Shown: positions 1 through 8,042 of the stretch, one piece after another | Layout of the letters: each line of letters starts with the position of its first letter | Numbering within the stretch: the stretch's first letter is position 1 | Origin: Chlamydia trachomatis | Lineage (GTDB): Bacteria; Chlamydiota; Chlamydiia; Chlamydiales; Rhabdochlamydiaceae | DNA length: 64,000 nucleotides | Direction: 5' to 3' | Assembly (NCBI GenBank): GCA_945898205.1 | Contig: CAMDHO010000002.1 | Location: 1 to 64,000 of the forward strand | Position numbers and translations under genes: made by a program | Notes under the pieces: model-generated | Database searches by the model: none | Told to the model about the DNA's origin: nothing | The model's input: only the letters and a program-made list of their open reading frames with translations

Positions 1-1
1 A

Positions 2-178
2 GCTCTTCAAAGAATGGCAGATAGTCTATTAAGGCATTCAGAAGGACTTTTAGCTTATTATAATCATTCGATTAGCAACGCTAAAATCGAAGGGACAAAT
101 AACAAGATAAAATGTAAAAAACGTCAAGGATATGGCTATACGGATATAGTGATATTGCCACCTTTTTTTAGACAATGA
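2..178 (+). pseudogene. C-terminal fragment of an ISL3-family transposase
   Basis: An open frame without a start runs in from the window edge and ends at TGA 176-178. It contains the stretch IEGTNNKIKCKKRQGYGY, which matches the conserved C-terminal end of ISL3-type DDE transposases (EG-NN-IK...KR-YGY). The last residues after YGYTD do not resemble the family, and the frame enters the proposed left end of the neighbouring IS3 element at 169, so the true C-terminus was probably cut off by that insertion. Only the end of the gene is in the window. Confidence 0.6.
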
Positions 179-338
179 GAACACAAACTTTTTGTTAACT
201 TTTTTCTTACTCAGAGGCCCCGACAGCTGTGCTCATATTTTTATCAATTCTTTGCTTTGGGTGAAAGAACTGATAAAAACACTGCGCTAGCCGCCTTGAA
301 GGGTCAAAAACATTCCTTCTTTTTTTATATACTTCTTT

Positions 339-1217
339 TTATACCACAGCTTTCGTTTTTCTTTTTTTTAGCTTCTCATAAGTTTCTGGGGACTGATACC
401 CTAAAAATGAATGAAGCCGTTCTCGATTATAGAAAACTTCGACATACTCAAAAATGCTACTTCGAGCTTCGTTACGAGTCTTGAAGTCACAATGATTGGT
501 ATGCTCTGTTTTTAAAGTATGAAAAAAACTTTCAGCAACAGCATTATCATAACATTTACCTTTAGCGCTCATACTAAGTCGAATGCCATATTGAGTTGTC
601 AGCTCTTTAAATTCTTTGCTAGTATATTGACAGCCTCTATCAGAGTGATGTGTTAAGTCTGTGTTTATACCTCTATGACAAATAGCCTGTTTTAAAGCTT
701 TTGCTACTAAACTTGTTTCTAGACTTTCTCCCATATTCATCCCTACTATTTTTCTAGAAAAGAGATCCAATGTGATTGCTACATACAGCCATCCTTCTCT
801 AGTTTCAATATAGGTGATATCTGAAACCCACACTTGATTTTCTTTCTCCGTTATAAAAATTTGATTAAGATGGTTTGGTGCGGGCACTGCTTTTGGATTG
901 CTTTTAGTTGTCACCTTCCATTTTTTTCTCATTTTAGCTTGGATTTTTTCTATGCGCATAAGTCTTGCTACTCTTTTTCTAGAGCAACGTTCCCCAGCTT
1001 TTTGAAGTTCTTTATGAATCCTAGGACTACCATAAGTTTTTCTTCCCTTTTCATAGGCGATTTTAATTTTCTCTATTAATTTTTTGTTTTCCAAGCTTCT
1101 TTTACTTAGCCCTCTTCTCAGAAAATCATAATATCCCTGTCTAGAAACCCTTAAAGTTTTAGCCATCTTCTCTATTCTAAATTCTTGAGAATGATTTCTC
1201 ATAAACAAAAATTTCAT
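339..1217 (-). CDS. IS3-family transposase OrfB (DDE integrase domain)
   Basis: This 292-residue protein has an N-terminal HTH_21-type region followed by an rve integrase core. The acidic triad is visible: WVSDITYIETREGWLY (first Asp), HSDRGCQYTS (second Asp) and DNAVAESFFHTLKTE (Glu). The C-terminus has the usual NRERLHSFLGYQSPETYE. The ATG at 1217 overlaps the orfA stop as ATGA, and the frame is -1 relative to orfA. The active transposase is normally an OrfAB fusion made by frameshifting upstream. No stop or frameshift interrupts it, so it may be active. Confidence 0.93.
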   Translation of the reverse strand: MKFLFMRNHSQEFRIEKMAKTLRVSRQGYYDFLRRGLSKRSLENKKLIEKIKIAYEKGRKTYGSPRIHKELQKAGERCSRKRVARLMRIEKIQAKMRKKWKVTTKSNPKAVPAPNHLNQIFITEKENQVWVSDITYIETREGWLYVAITLDLFSRKIVGMNMGESLETSLVAKALKQAICHRGINTDLTHHSDRGCQYTSKEFKELTTQYGIRLSMSAKGKCYDNAVAESFFHTLKTEHTNHCDFKTRNEARSSIFEYVEVFYNRERLHSFLGYQSPETYEKLKKRKTKAVV

Positions 1218-1507
1218 GCTTTGGGTCGAGAGAAGATAGCTACTGCTTTTTTTAAGATGTCTCTTTCCATCGTAACTTCGGCTAATTGTTTTTTTAATTG
1301 ATGTAATTCTTCATTTGAAGATTTTATAGTTCCAGAGCCTTGAAATCCTTTATCCCCATTGAGTTTATATTCTTGGATCCATCCGTATAGAGTAGATCCT
1401 GGAACGCCCAAATTCTTTGCTATTTCCTGATGACTTTTTTCACCGGCCATAAATAGCTTTATCGCATTTATTTTAAATTCTTTATCGTACTTTCTAGGAT
1501 TTTTCAT
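1214..1507 (-). CDS. IS3-family transposase OrfA (helix-turn-helix)
   Basis: This is a 97-residue HTH_Tnp_1 protein: the N-terminal KYDKEFKINAIKLFMAGEKS and NLGVPGSTLYGWIQEY form the DNA-binding helix-turn-helix. A C-terminal leucine-zipper-like helix (HQLKKQLAEVTMERDILKKA) ends in the sequence that encodes a run of seven A. OrfA binds the IS ends; after a -1 shift it is extended into OrfB. Confidence 0.92.
   Translation of the reverse strand: MKNPRKYDKEFKINAIKLFMAGEKSHQEIAKNLGVPGSTLYGWIQEYKLNGDKGFQGSGTIKSSNEELHQLKKQLAEVTMERDILKKAVAIFSRPKA
1247..1253 (-). promoter_or_regulatory. Probable programmed -1 ribosomal frameshift site (A7) between orfA and orfB
   Basis: On the minus strand orfA reads TTA AAA AAA GCA, so a slippery A_AAA_AAA heptamer followed by G sits in the correct phase. 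Slipping back one base at this run continues through SSYLLSTQS directly into the orfB ATG without a stop. This is the classical arrangement of IS3-family elements. Confidence 0.75.
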
Positions 1508-1566
1508 AAAACAACCATAATTTATTTGTTAATATTATTGTTGTTTGTGTTCTTCCTGTCTAGCAA

Positions 1567-2718
1567 ATGGTAGCAGGATCACTTGTCCTTAACTCAAAAT
1601 CAAATTCAGCTGAAATTCTCAGATGGGACATGGGTGTTATGTTTGCCCGCAGTTATGTTCTTCAGCTTAGCGACAATGTGAAACGCAGTAAAGAACAAGC
1701 CGTTAAAAATGGAACTTGGATAGGACTTGCCCCTATAGGATACATCCATACAATCGACAATAAAGGAGAAAAAACAATTATTCCCGATCCAGAGCGAGCC
1801 CCATTCATTAAAAAGCTTTTCGAACTATATGCAACTGGCAATTATTCCTTACTCAAATTGCGAAAAGAAGCTGAAGAAATGGGGCTCAAAAGCAAGAAAG
1901 GGCAGAAAATCGCTACATCAGTCATCGATGAAATGCTTAAAAAATCTTTTTACTGTGGGATGATGAAAACCAAATACGGACTTACGGAACATCACTATGA
2001 ACCTCTGATTTCAAAAGCTCTCTATCAAACAGTCCAAGATGTATGAGCCGGATATCACAAAAAACCTCACAAATCCATAAGCGAGCCTTTTATTTTGAGA
2101 GGGCTTATTACTTGCGCTGATTGCGGTTGCATCGTAACGCCTGAAATCAAGAAAAAGCGTTACATCTATTATAGTTGCACAAATGCCAAAAGGACTTGTA
2201 AAAGAACGTATATACGAGAAGAACCCCTGGTCGAAGCTCTATCAAGCTATTTTGACCAGATCACTTTAACCAACCAGCAAATTTCCGAAGTGAGCTCTTA
2301 TTTAAAGAAAATTCACGAGTCAGAGAGTCTATTCCATACTGAAAGCCTTTTAGCTCTTAGAAAGGATCAGGATCGCATCCAAAAACGTTTAAGTCAGATG
2401 TATGATGACAAGCTCGATGGCCTCATCGATGAGAAAATGTATCTTGAAAAAGTAAGAGACTATAAGGCTCGTCAGACTGAAATCGTTGAGCAAATGGCTC
2501 TGCATGAAACGGCAGATCAAAACTTCTATATTACTGCTAACCTGGTAATGAACTTGGCTTCTCGCGCCAAAGAAATCTTCGAGAGTTCTGAAGCTGACGA
2601 AAAACGTCAACTTCTAAATTTAGTGTTTCAGAACTTGAAATTAGAATGCAAAAACCTTCTTATACAGACGTGTGAGCAATTTTCTACTATCTTCGACTAT
2701 AAGAAGCATCCGGAAGAA
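1567..2718 (+). pseudogene. Large serine recombinase remnant (no catalytic domain, one internal stop)
   Basis: The frame begins at the end of a resolvase catalytic domain (ILRWDMGVMFARSYVLQLSDNVKRS) and continues into a Recombinase domain (APIGYIH...) and a zinc ribbon with cysteines in LITCADCG and YYSCTNAKRTCKR, then a coiled-coil tail. The N-terminal ~110 residues with the catalytic serine are absent; their place is taken by the IS3 end. A TGA at 2044-2046 breaks the frame, but the same frame resumes at once. The 3' end runs straight into a tRNA-Tyr copy at 2719, so residues encoded beyond that point (WGRLDSNQ...) are not real recombinase. Two in-frame pieces are therefore one dead gene. 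Confidence 0.85.
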
Positions 2719-2776
2719 TGGGGGCGGTTGGACTCGAACCAACGGATCCCGAAGGAGAGGGATTTACAGTCCCTTG
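2719..2776 (-). repeat. attL: displaced tRNA-Tyr 3' half
   Basis: The sequence matches 11926-11983 at 55 of 58 positions, including the anticodon arm with GTA. Two of the three differences are a compensating pair in the T stem. Beyond 2776 the D-arm region keeps weak similarity (about 12 of 17 positions at 2780-2796 against the intact gene), but the acceptor 5' strand no longer pairs with the 3' strand, so this is not a working tRNA. Confidence 0.8.
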
Positions 2777-2873
2777 AAACCGATATTCGACGACTCGCAT
2801 TGATACATAAAGGCAATGTATTTAGATGCTTATAAAAATCGATCGATCATGGAAAGTCATAGTTTTTCCTAGA

Positions 2874-2906
2874 TTGTCATTTGAAAATGTGCCATGAGTG
2901 TGCTAT
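2874..2906 (+). repeat. 33-bp direct repeat, left copy (inside the element end)
   Basis: It is identical at 32 of 33 positions to 11833-11865 near the other end of the element. It lies 97 bp inside the left tRNA copy. Read on the minus strand it contains AGCACA and GGCACA spaced five bases apart, a form expected for recombinase arm-type sites. Confidence 0.7.
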
Positions 2907-2972
2907 CGAATACAATCTATCCTTCTTAGAAAAAAAGGTTGAAAGCTTCTTCTTAAGGATTTTCAAGTATTA

Positions 2973-3740
2973 TTATAGCAATGATCGGTACATATAAATG
3001 GGAACCCATTCATAAGCGTACATACGCACTTCTGACGCATCATCCATTTTCTCGCATTCTGCCAAGTACTTATCAATAGTCGTTGCGAATTTTGCAGAAA
3101 CCAGTTCTTGAAAAGATTTTTTTTCCGCATTCGTTAAACTATTTACATTTTGCTCAAACAACTCATATGAAATATTTGCAAATTGCTTTAACGCTCTATC
3201 TTTGCTATTTACAATCTGCATAGCAATTAACCTAAGTCTCTTTATTTCAGAGGTATTTATTGCATTATTTATTTCAAGAGCAGACTTAAGAACACTCCAT
3301 TCTATCGCATTTTCTGCTTCTTTACTAAAAACTGCCTCAAACTGTTCCGCTACAGAAAGCACTTCTAGAACTAATTGATTTTCGCTTTTTAAGGCTCTTA
3401 GAGAATTTGCTACATCTCCACAATGTAATGAGGCTCTATTAAGATACCATTCATCTATATTAGGAGCGTCTTTCTTCTTTTTCGGCAAATTATTGATTGT
3501 ATAATATTTATGAACCTCTTCTGATAAGGTTATGAGATTTTCTATCGAGGAAGAAGCTTCATCGTGCTCTTTTATATAAGCATTAACCAAGTTTGTTATT
3601 TTTTGCTCTCTGCGATCAACTATCAAGCCGTATGCATAAAATGCAACGGTGGATAGAACGGAAGTAATCAATAGAATCAAAAACATCTTCTTTCTAAAGA
3701 TTTTAGTTTTTTTTATGATTTGATTTTCTGAGCTTTCCAT
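2973..3740 (-). CDS. Hypothetical single-pass membrane protein of the element
   Basis: This 255-residue protein is not recognised. Residues ~1-18 are basic and polar, ~19-40 (FLILLITSVLSTVAFYAYGLIV) form one membrane helix, and the remainder is charged and mostly helical, with no cysteine cluster or catalytic motif. The likely topology is N-in with the large domain outside the cytoplasm. It is the leftmost gene of the element and is separated from the next gene by about 40 bp, so the two may be co-transcribed on the minus strand. A cargo role is possible, but nothing in the sequence says which. Confidence 0.6.
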   Translation of the reverse strand: MESSENQIIKKTKIFRKKMFLILLITSVLSTVAFYAYGLIVDRREQKITNLVNAYIKEHDEASSSIENLITLSEEVHKYYTINNLPKKKKDAPNIDEWYLNRASLHCGDVANSLRALKSENQLVLEVLSVAEQFEAVFSKEAENAIEWSVLKSALEINNAINTSEIKRLRLIAMQIVNSKDRALKQFANISYELFEQNVNSLTNAEKKSFQELVSAKFATTIDKYLAECEKMDDASEVRMYAYEWVPIYMYRSLL

Positions 3741-3780
3741 AATTTCACCTTAAAAAATTTCCAAGTAATATAATCTTAAA

Positions 3781-4068
3781 TTAATGATTTCTTGTACTGC
3801 CTTGATATCGGCCCCAACTATCATAATGCCTTACTTCCCCTGAATAAGTACTTTCTGAATGCCCTTCTTTTCGGCCCCATGAATCATAATGGTCTGTTCT
3901 GTTAGAATATGGGCTTTTTTCTGAATGCCCCTGACTCCTACCCCACGAATCATAATAATCTTTTCGAGTATTTGTAACATTTCCATTTCTATCGATAATC
4001 GTGGTTGCTTGTACTGAAATTGAAGTCAGCGACAATGCTAATAAAAATAAAGCTGATATTTTTCTCAT
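3781..4068 (-). CDS. Small exported protein with three YDSWGR repeats
   Basis: This 95-residue protein has a clear Sec signal peptide (MRKISALFLLALSLTSISVQA) followed by DRNGNVTNTR and three near-identical units of about 21-24 residues, each with (Y/H)YDSWGRxxGHSE or a variant. The mature part is only ~74 residues, polar and rich in Tyr, Ser, Gly and His. The repeats suggest a binding or self-assembling surface. No enzyme family is recognised. It sits beside a membrane-anchored hypothetical in the same direction, within the tRNA-Tyr element. Confidence 0.75.
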   Translation of the reverse strand: MRKISALFLLALSLTSISVQATTIIDRNGNVTNTRKDYYDSWGRSQGHSEKSPYSNRTDHYDSWGRKEGHSESTYSGEVRHYDSWGRYQGSTRNH

Positions 4069-4266
4069 AAAAAACTCCCGTTTTCCTTAAAATTCAAAGC
4101 ATTTTATTTTTAAACAAAAATTAAATCAACTAAAACAAACAATTAACACTAAATAAATATTAAAATACAACACAACTATAATTTTACACTCAATGTTTAA
4201 TGTTAAATAAAGTACAATCTAAAGCTATTTAACAAATATTTACATATTTCACTAAGCGAGCAACTA

Positions 4267-4830
4267 ATGAATAATTGGATTAAAAATATTTTAATTTATG
4301 TTGTAGGGACTGCTATTGTATGCCTTTTGGTTACGTTTAATGGTTCCAAATCAGAATTCATAGAAGAGAATGGAATTGTCACGTGGACTGCGATTCATGT
4401 TTGTATTGTTTATTTGATTTGTTATGGACTTACCACTAAAAAACCTTTTTGGAAGTCTATCATGGAAGATGAGATTATGCGCTGTGAAAATACAGTCCAA
4501 AATTGTGAAAACCGCATAGAAAATCTAGAAACTGCAAACGAAAAAATAATAGACATCTTTATTAAAGAATTTGAAAAGTCCCAAGAAATCCAAAACGACC
4601 TTAAACTAGAAATAAAAAATCTGGAAAAAGCCTTAAAAAATCTCTCTTCTCAAGTATTAGACCACACAGAAGATTGCTACGACTTATACCATTGCGATGA
4701 GTGCGGAAAACTGAATGAGGGAGAAAGACTCGTACTTGACGGAAATGACATATGCGATTACTGCTCCATGGCGACCTATTTCAAAAAAGCTAAAATACAA
4801 AGGCACAACCCAAATCCTTTATGCAAGTGA
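4267..4830 (+). CDS. Hypothetical membrane protein with coiled coil and C-terminal zinc ribbon
   Basis: This is a 187-residue protein. Residues ~6-24 and ~40-60 are hydrophobic and look like two membrane helices. Residues ~70-135 form a heptad-rich coiled coil (CENRIENLETANEKIIDIF...). The C-terminus has two CxxC pairs (CDECGK and CDYCSM) about 20 residues apart, which could bind one zinc ion. The family is not recognised. It is one of the few plus-strand genes of the element and its end overlaps the end of the convergent gene at 4819 by 12 bp. Confidence 0.6.
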   Translation: MNNWIKNILIYVVGTAIVCLLVTFNGSKSEFIEENGIVTWTAIHVCIVYLICYGLTTKKPFWKSIMEDEIMRCENTVQNCENRIENLETANEKIIDIFIKEFEKSQEIQNDLKLEIKNLEKALKNLSSQVLDHTEDCYDLYHCDECGKLNEGERLVLDGNDICDYCSMATYFKKAKIQRHNPNPLCK

Positions 4831-5076
4831 TTTCAAAAGATTCTTGCTTTTACAGATCAACTCCATAGACTGCCGATGTTCTTCTAGAACCTCTTTAGTA
4901 TAGCCTCCATGTTTTAGGACAGCTAAGCGAGAATTCTCCTTCCCTTGCTTCGTCTTGGCTCCCTTAGATTTTCCCCCATGCATATGACAGGTGTTCCGAC
5001 CTCTAACAGCCCATCGAAGGCATTGAATTCCTGACCTTTTACTTTTAGCAGAACACTGTACCATACAATCAACCAT
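4819..5076 (-). CDS. HGG-motif cysteine-rich small protein (phage/mobile-element type)
   Basis: The protein has the pattern CSAKSKRSGIQCLRWAVRGRNTCHMHGG, that is C...G..C...A..G...C..HGG, followed by a basic KSKGAKTKQGK stretch. This is a small family met in prophages and integrative elements, thought to be metal- or nucleic-acid-binding. ATG codons at 5076 and 5064 are both possible starts (a TTG lies at 5085); none has a strong ribosome-binding site. It is the last gene of the minus-strand run that starts at 7855. Confidence 0.7.
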   Translation of the reverse strand: MVDCMVQCSAKSKRSGIQCLRWAVRGRNTCHMHGGKSKGAKTKQGKENSRLAVLKHGGYTKEVLEEHRQSMELICKSKNLLKSLA

Positions 5077-5117
5077 GGGGTTCAATCATTGTTTTTTTCT
5101 TTCTCTCCCCCCTCCTT

Positions 5118-5720
5118 TTAAGAGGGATTGAGAGTTTGAGCTATAACCGCTTGTCCTTTATCGTGAATGTGAACGATTTGCACCGTTTGCTGCCCTTTAG
5201 ATCTATACTTCATAAGAGACTGCATTGTTGAGTTTGCTTGAGCAAAGAGTTTACTAGCCAACATAAAAAGTCTTTCTTCATGATAAAACATTTCCTGTTG
5301 ATTAGCTTGACGAAGGCATTTCATTCCAGACCTTTGCAAAGTTAAAAACTGCCCTAGAAGCAGCGACTCCATTTCATCTTGAGGATTTAAGGCCGCTAAC
5401 ATAATAGATGCATAATTCAATCTATCCTTGTGAGATGACTGTTCCATACCAGCCGCTATCGCTCCTAGAATTTCGATACCGTAATCAAAATTCTGAGACC
5501 CTGTAGTTCGTTTAAAGGCAGCAGCAAACTTTTCTATAGTTTCTTTATTTGTGTTTTCAAGCTTAGTTCCATCTGACAAGGTTAATTCACTTACAACGTT
5601 AGAACCTGTTTTTTCATCGAATTTGTGATCGAATTTAAGATACACACCTCGGTCACAATCTTCGTTACTACTTTTAGCAATACTACTTACATCTTTTTTC
5701 TGTAATTCATTTTTATCCAT
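5118..5720 (-). CDS. Phage-type conserved protein with C-terminal RSKGQQTVQIVHIH motif
   Basis: This 200-residue protein ends in LMKYRSKGQQTVQIVHIHDKGQAVIAQ, which resembles the RGKGQQKVTVEHVHV...GGQAIVG end of a conserved protein found in many bacterial prophages and islands, usually next to an HGG-motif protein, as here. The central part (ALNPQDEMESLLLGQFLTLQRSGMKCLRQA...) is helical. The function of that family is not known to me. The pairing with the neighbour supports the assignment to mobile-element housekeeping. Confidence 0.72.
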   Translation of the reverse strand: MDKNELQKKDVSSIAKSSNEDCDRGVYLKFDHKFDEKTGSNVVSELTLSDGTKLENTNKETIEKFAAAFKRTTGSQNFDYGIEILGAIAAGMEQSSHKDRLNYASIMLAALNPQDEMESLLLGQFLTLQRSGMKCLRQANQQEMFYHEERLFMLASKLFAQANSTMQSLMKYRSKGQQTVQIVHIHDKGQAVIAQTLNPS

Positions 5721-5820
5721 AATACGCCCATGAATTTTTTATTTTTAAACGGGAACATCTCTTCTGGCTTTCGATCCCTTTATCACAGAAGGAACAAAAG
5801 CCACAAAAGACATCTTTTCA

Positions 5821-7290
5821 CTATACTTCTTCATGATAAATCTGAAGATTTACCTCAAACATCCTACTAGGGCGATATGCTTTCTTTACTTGCTCCACCT
5901 CTCTAATAAAATGCCTCTCTTCCAAAATTTCCATTGAAGGTTCCATTTCTTTAGCTCTCTTAAATTTGTTTTTGTGAGCATAGTGACAGTCCCGAAAAGT
6001 AAAAAACTCCCATCTATTGCGTTTTACCCAATCTAAAATCACTCGAGCTCCATCCAATGCTGGATCAGCACCCATCAAATCAAACGCTATCAAAGCATGT
6101 TCACTTAAGACATGACCCAGTTTAATAGCCTTTTTCATATCCTCTCTATTGATCTCTATGACTTGGGGGTCATATTGTGAATGTCGTGCAACATGTATCA
6201 AGCCAGCGATTCTAGCAATGGCTCCTGCCAGTTTCGCACTCCAATCGCGCATGTGAGCAAAAAGCCCTCCATCGGACATTCTTATTTCTATAGACAAAGC
6301 ATAGAGATGCCAATCCTCATAAGCCTCTTCTGAAAGTCTTATAACGAAAGGGGTTTTGTTTTCTTTTTGAGCTAAAATTGCAGAAATGACTTCGAAAAAC
6401 TTTTGCTTTACATAACTTGTCATGCTTTTTGTTAATAAACTTCTTGAACCCAAATTAGATACAGGAACCGCATAAAGAAATCGCCCCAATAGCCCACGTC
6501 CTCTAAACGTAGGATTTTTAGTTAAACCTTTAAGAACATCTGGTTGAGGAGTGAGTCCTAAAGTTAAAGCGGGTTTCTCTAAAAAAACAGGAGGGCGGCT
6601 TCCTCTATTAACTCTGACCGAGCTACCCGCATGCCCCTGCAAAAAGATATCCAAATTAGGAATCCCTCCAGAATATCTTCCTTCAAGAATATCAAAAATT
6701 CCTGCTTCATCACTTAACAGTGCCATTTTTTCCTTATTAGCAGCCATGATAGTTCCTAAGTTTTCAGGTGTTACATCTGTCGTCCAAATCTGAGGAAACG
6801 AAGGAACTTCAACGATCTTGGACTCCAATAGATTAATTTCTTCTTGAGCCCCTTTAGAACTCTCACTGGAAACAGATAATTTTCGTCTTAACTCTTTAAC
6901 CCGAGCTTCTAGTGACTTGTTTTCAGAAACTAATCTATTAATTTCTGGCTCTAGCTCCTGTTTTCTTTGCTTTTCCCATTCAACTAGAGGAATTGTAACA
7001 GCTCCTAAAACAGCAGACTTTCGACTTCCTGGAGGAAGAGCTACGCACGTCCAAATATTTAAAGGCTCTTGATAATCTGATTTAATTTCGACCTTGTATT
7101 TCCCTTGCACAGCAGTTGCTAAAACCGCTAGAACGACCATAGAAGCTAACTCTATTGGGGTCTCGGTGGCTATAGACAGTTCGCTAATAAATGCCTGTAT
7201 TTCTTCTGGAAAAATATTATCGGGAAATACGGGAACTTTAAAAGCCCCTAATGGAATAGGGGCTTGCCAATCATTTCGAGGAGTGATCAT
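5821..7290 (-). CDS. DUF3987 family protein (primase/helicase-like)
   Basis: The 489 residues match the DUF3987 pattern: an N-terminal FPEEIQAFISELSIATETPIELASMVVLAVLATAVQGKY, then a degenerate P-loop in VALPPGSRKSAV, a coiled-coil insert (~130-180), LLSDEAGIF as the Walker B-like segment, and LTLGLTPQPDVL. Such proteins are replication-initiation or primase-helicase components of plasmids, phages and islands. The start overlaps the previous gene as ATGA (7287-7290), so the two are translationally coupled. It probably drives replication of the excised element. Confidence 0.85.
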   Translation of the reverse strand: MITPRNDWQAPIPLGAFKVPVFPDNIFPEEIQAFISELSIATETPIELASMVVLAVLATAVQGKYKVEIKSDYQEPLNIWTCVALPPGSRKSAVLGAVTIPLVEWEKQRKQELEPEINRLVSENKSLEARVKELRRKLSVSSESSKGAQEEINLLESKIVEVPSFPQIWTTDVTPENLGTIMAANKEKMALLSDEAGIFDILEGRYSGGIPNLDIFLQGHAGSSVRVNRGSRPPVFLEKPALTLGLTPQPDVLKGLTKNPTFRGRGLLGRFLYAVPVSNLGSRSLLTKSMTSYVKQKFFEVISAILAQKENKTPFVIRLSEEAYEDWHLYALSIEIRMSDGGLFAHMRDWSAKLAGAIARIAGLIHVARHSQYDPQVIEINREDMKKAIKLGHVLSEHALIAFDLMGADPALDGARVILDWVKRNRWEFFTFRDCHYAHKNKFKRAKEMEPSMEILEERHFIREVEQVKKAYRPSRMFEVNLQIYHEEV

Positions 7291-7634
7291 ATTTCACTCC
7301 TTATGCTATAATTATGCTCAGATGTTTGAGGCGCAGAACCTTCTAACGAATTCTGAACCAACGGGGAAGCCCTAACCTCTCCGTTGGTCTTTTTAAGAAA
7401 ATCTCGAACCTTTTCTTTCTCTTTGTTATCCAGCCAGTAGTAACCTGGATGACAAATCACGCCATCTCTATCTTGGACAGCAATAAAATCAGTTTGAATG
7501 TTCCATCCCTGCCGACGCAGGGAAAATGTTATCTGTGCGGGATTAAGAGCTCCTATGCTTTTTCTAAGGTCCCTTACAAAAACCTTATCATGTTCTAAAA
7601 GTTCTCTGAGAAGTCTTATTTGTCGAGGGCTCAT
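7287..7634 (-). CDS. Small winged-helix-like protein upstream of DUF3987
   Basis: This 115-residue protein has MSPRQIRLLRELLEHDKVFVRDLRKSIGALNPAQITFSLRRQGWNIQTDFIAVQDRDGVICHPGYYWL spread across residues 1-70, which reads as a winged helix: three helices, then a two-strand wing with a GWxI turn. Residues 75-115 look disordered. It overlaps the DUF3987 start by 4 bp and touches the HTH gene upstream at base 7634, so it is in one operon. It is likely to be DNA-binding and may act with the replication protein. Confidence 0.65.
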   Translation of the reverse strand: MSPRQIRLLRELLEHDKVFVRDLRKSIGALNPAQITFSLRRQGWNIQTDFIAVQDRDGVICHPGYYWLDNKEKEKVRDFLKKTNGEVRASPLVQNSLEGSAPQTSEHNYSIRSEI

Positions 7635-7855
7635 TATTTACCTCCTTTTTGACTTTGCTCTCTTACCCATTCTTCAAAAGCCGTCTCTTCCAGAACCAAC
7701 TTTCTCCCTATACGGAAAATTACAGAACGGAAACCATTTGAATTTGAATCAAATATAAGATGCCTAATAGCCGAAGGGCTAAAAGCTGGATGCCTTTCAG
7801 ATAATTGTGTTACTGAAAGATACTTTTTCATACTTTCTATGTTTCTAGGTGTCAT
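7634..7855 (-). CDS. Small HTH DNA-binding protein (excisionase-like)
   Basis: About 73 residues: YLSVTQLSERHPAFSPSAIRHLIFDS...GFRSVIFRIGRKLVLEETAFEEWVREQS. This has the MerR/excisionase layout, with a helix-turn-helix followed by a wing (IFRIGRKLVLEETAF) and a terminal helix. The start is set at 7855 because AAGGAG lies 6-7 bases ahead of that ATG; the upstream ATG at 7885 lacks such a site. It heads the operon that reads HTH, winged-helix protein, DUF3987, KGQQ protein, HGG protein. It could direct excision or control the operon. Confidence 0.75.
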   Translation of the reverse strand: MTPRNIESMKKYLSVTQLSERHPAFSPSAIRHLIFDSNSNGFRSVIFRIGRKLVLEETAFEEWVREQSQKGGK

Positions 7856-7952
7856 AGCAACTCCTTTGGTTTTGCTTGAAAACACCGGTTATTTTAAAAA
7901 AGAAAATGATTGAGGTGGTGGGGACAGAAACAGAATCTTTGGGCACTCCAAG

Positions 7953-7990
7953 TCCCCAATTTCTCCTCTATGGAGTTAGAAAATTGGGGA
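7953..7990. terminator. Hairpin between the integrase operon and the HTH operon
   Basis: TCCCCAATTT (7953-7962) pairs with AAATTGGGGA (7981-7990), and CTCC/GGAG add an inner stem. It lies about 50 bp downstream of the 8043 gene (minus strand) and about 100 bp upstream of the HTH gene start, so it may end the integrase transcript or act as a leader structure. A further CCCCCAATTT copy occurs at about 8020. There is no long U tract. Confidence 0.45.
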
Positions 7991-8042
7991 AATAGGAAAG
8001 GAAAGCAAAATAAGCGCAGCCCCCAATTTCAAGAGACTATAT

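Larger units (their letters stand above)
169..1562 (-). mobile_element. IS3-family insertion sequence with imperfect terminal inverted repeats
   Basis: Two transposase frames on the minus strand lie between a 20-bp imperfect inverted repeat: 169-188 on the plus strand and the reverse complement of 1543-1562 match at 17 of 20 positions, the last 11 (AGAACACAAAC) without a mismatch. A length of about 1.4 kb fits the family. The ends may extend by 2-3 bases (the right end reads TG...CA if 1565 is used). No target-site duplication is visible: the left flank is ISL3 sequence and the right flank is a recombinase gene, so the element marks a rearrangement junction. About 150 bp downstream of orfB (189-338) hold no gene. 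Confidence 0.8.

Noticed and set aside
257-484. Plus-strand 75-codon frame
   Set aside because: It lies opposite the 3' end of the IS3 orfB and is Phe-rich by antisense composition.
2710-2835. Recombinase frame continuing as EEWGRLDSNQRIPKE
   Set aside because: The extension is antisense tRNA-Tyr sequence created by the insertion, not recombinase.
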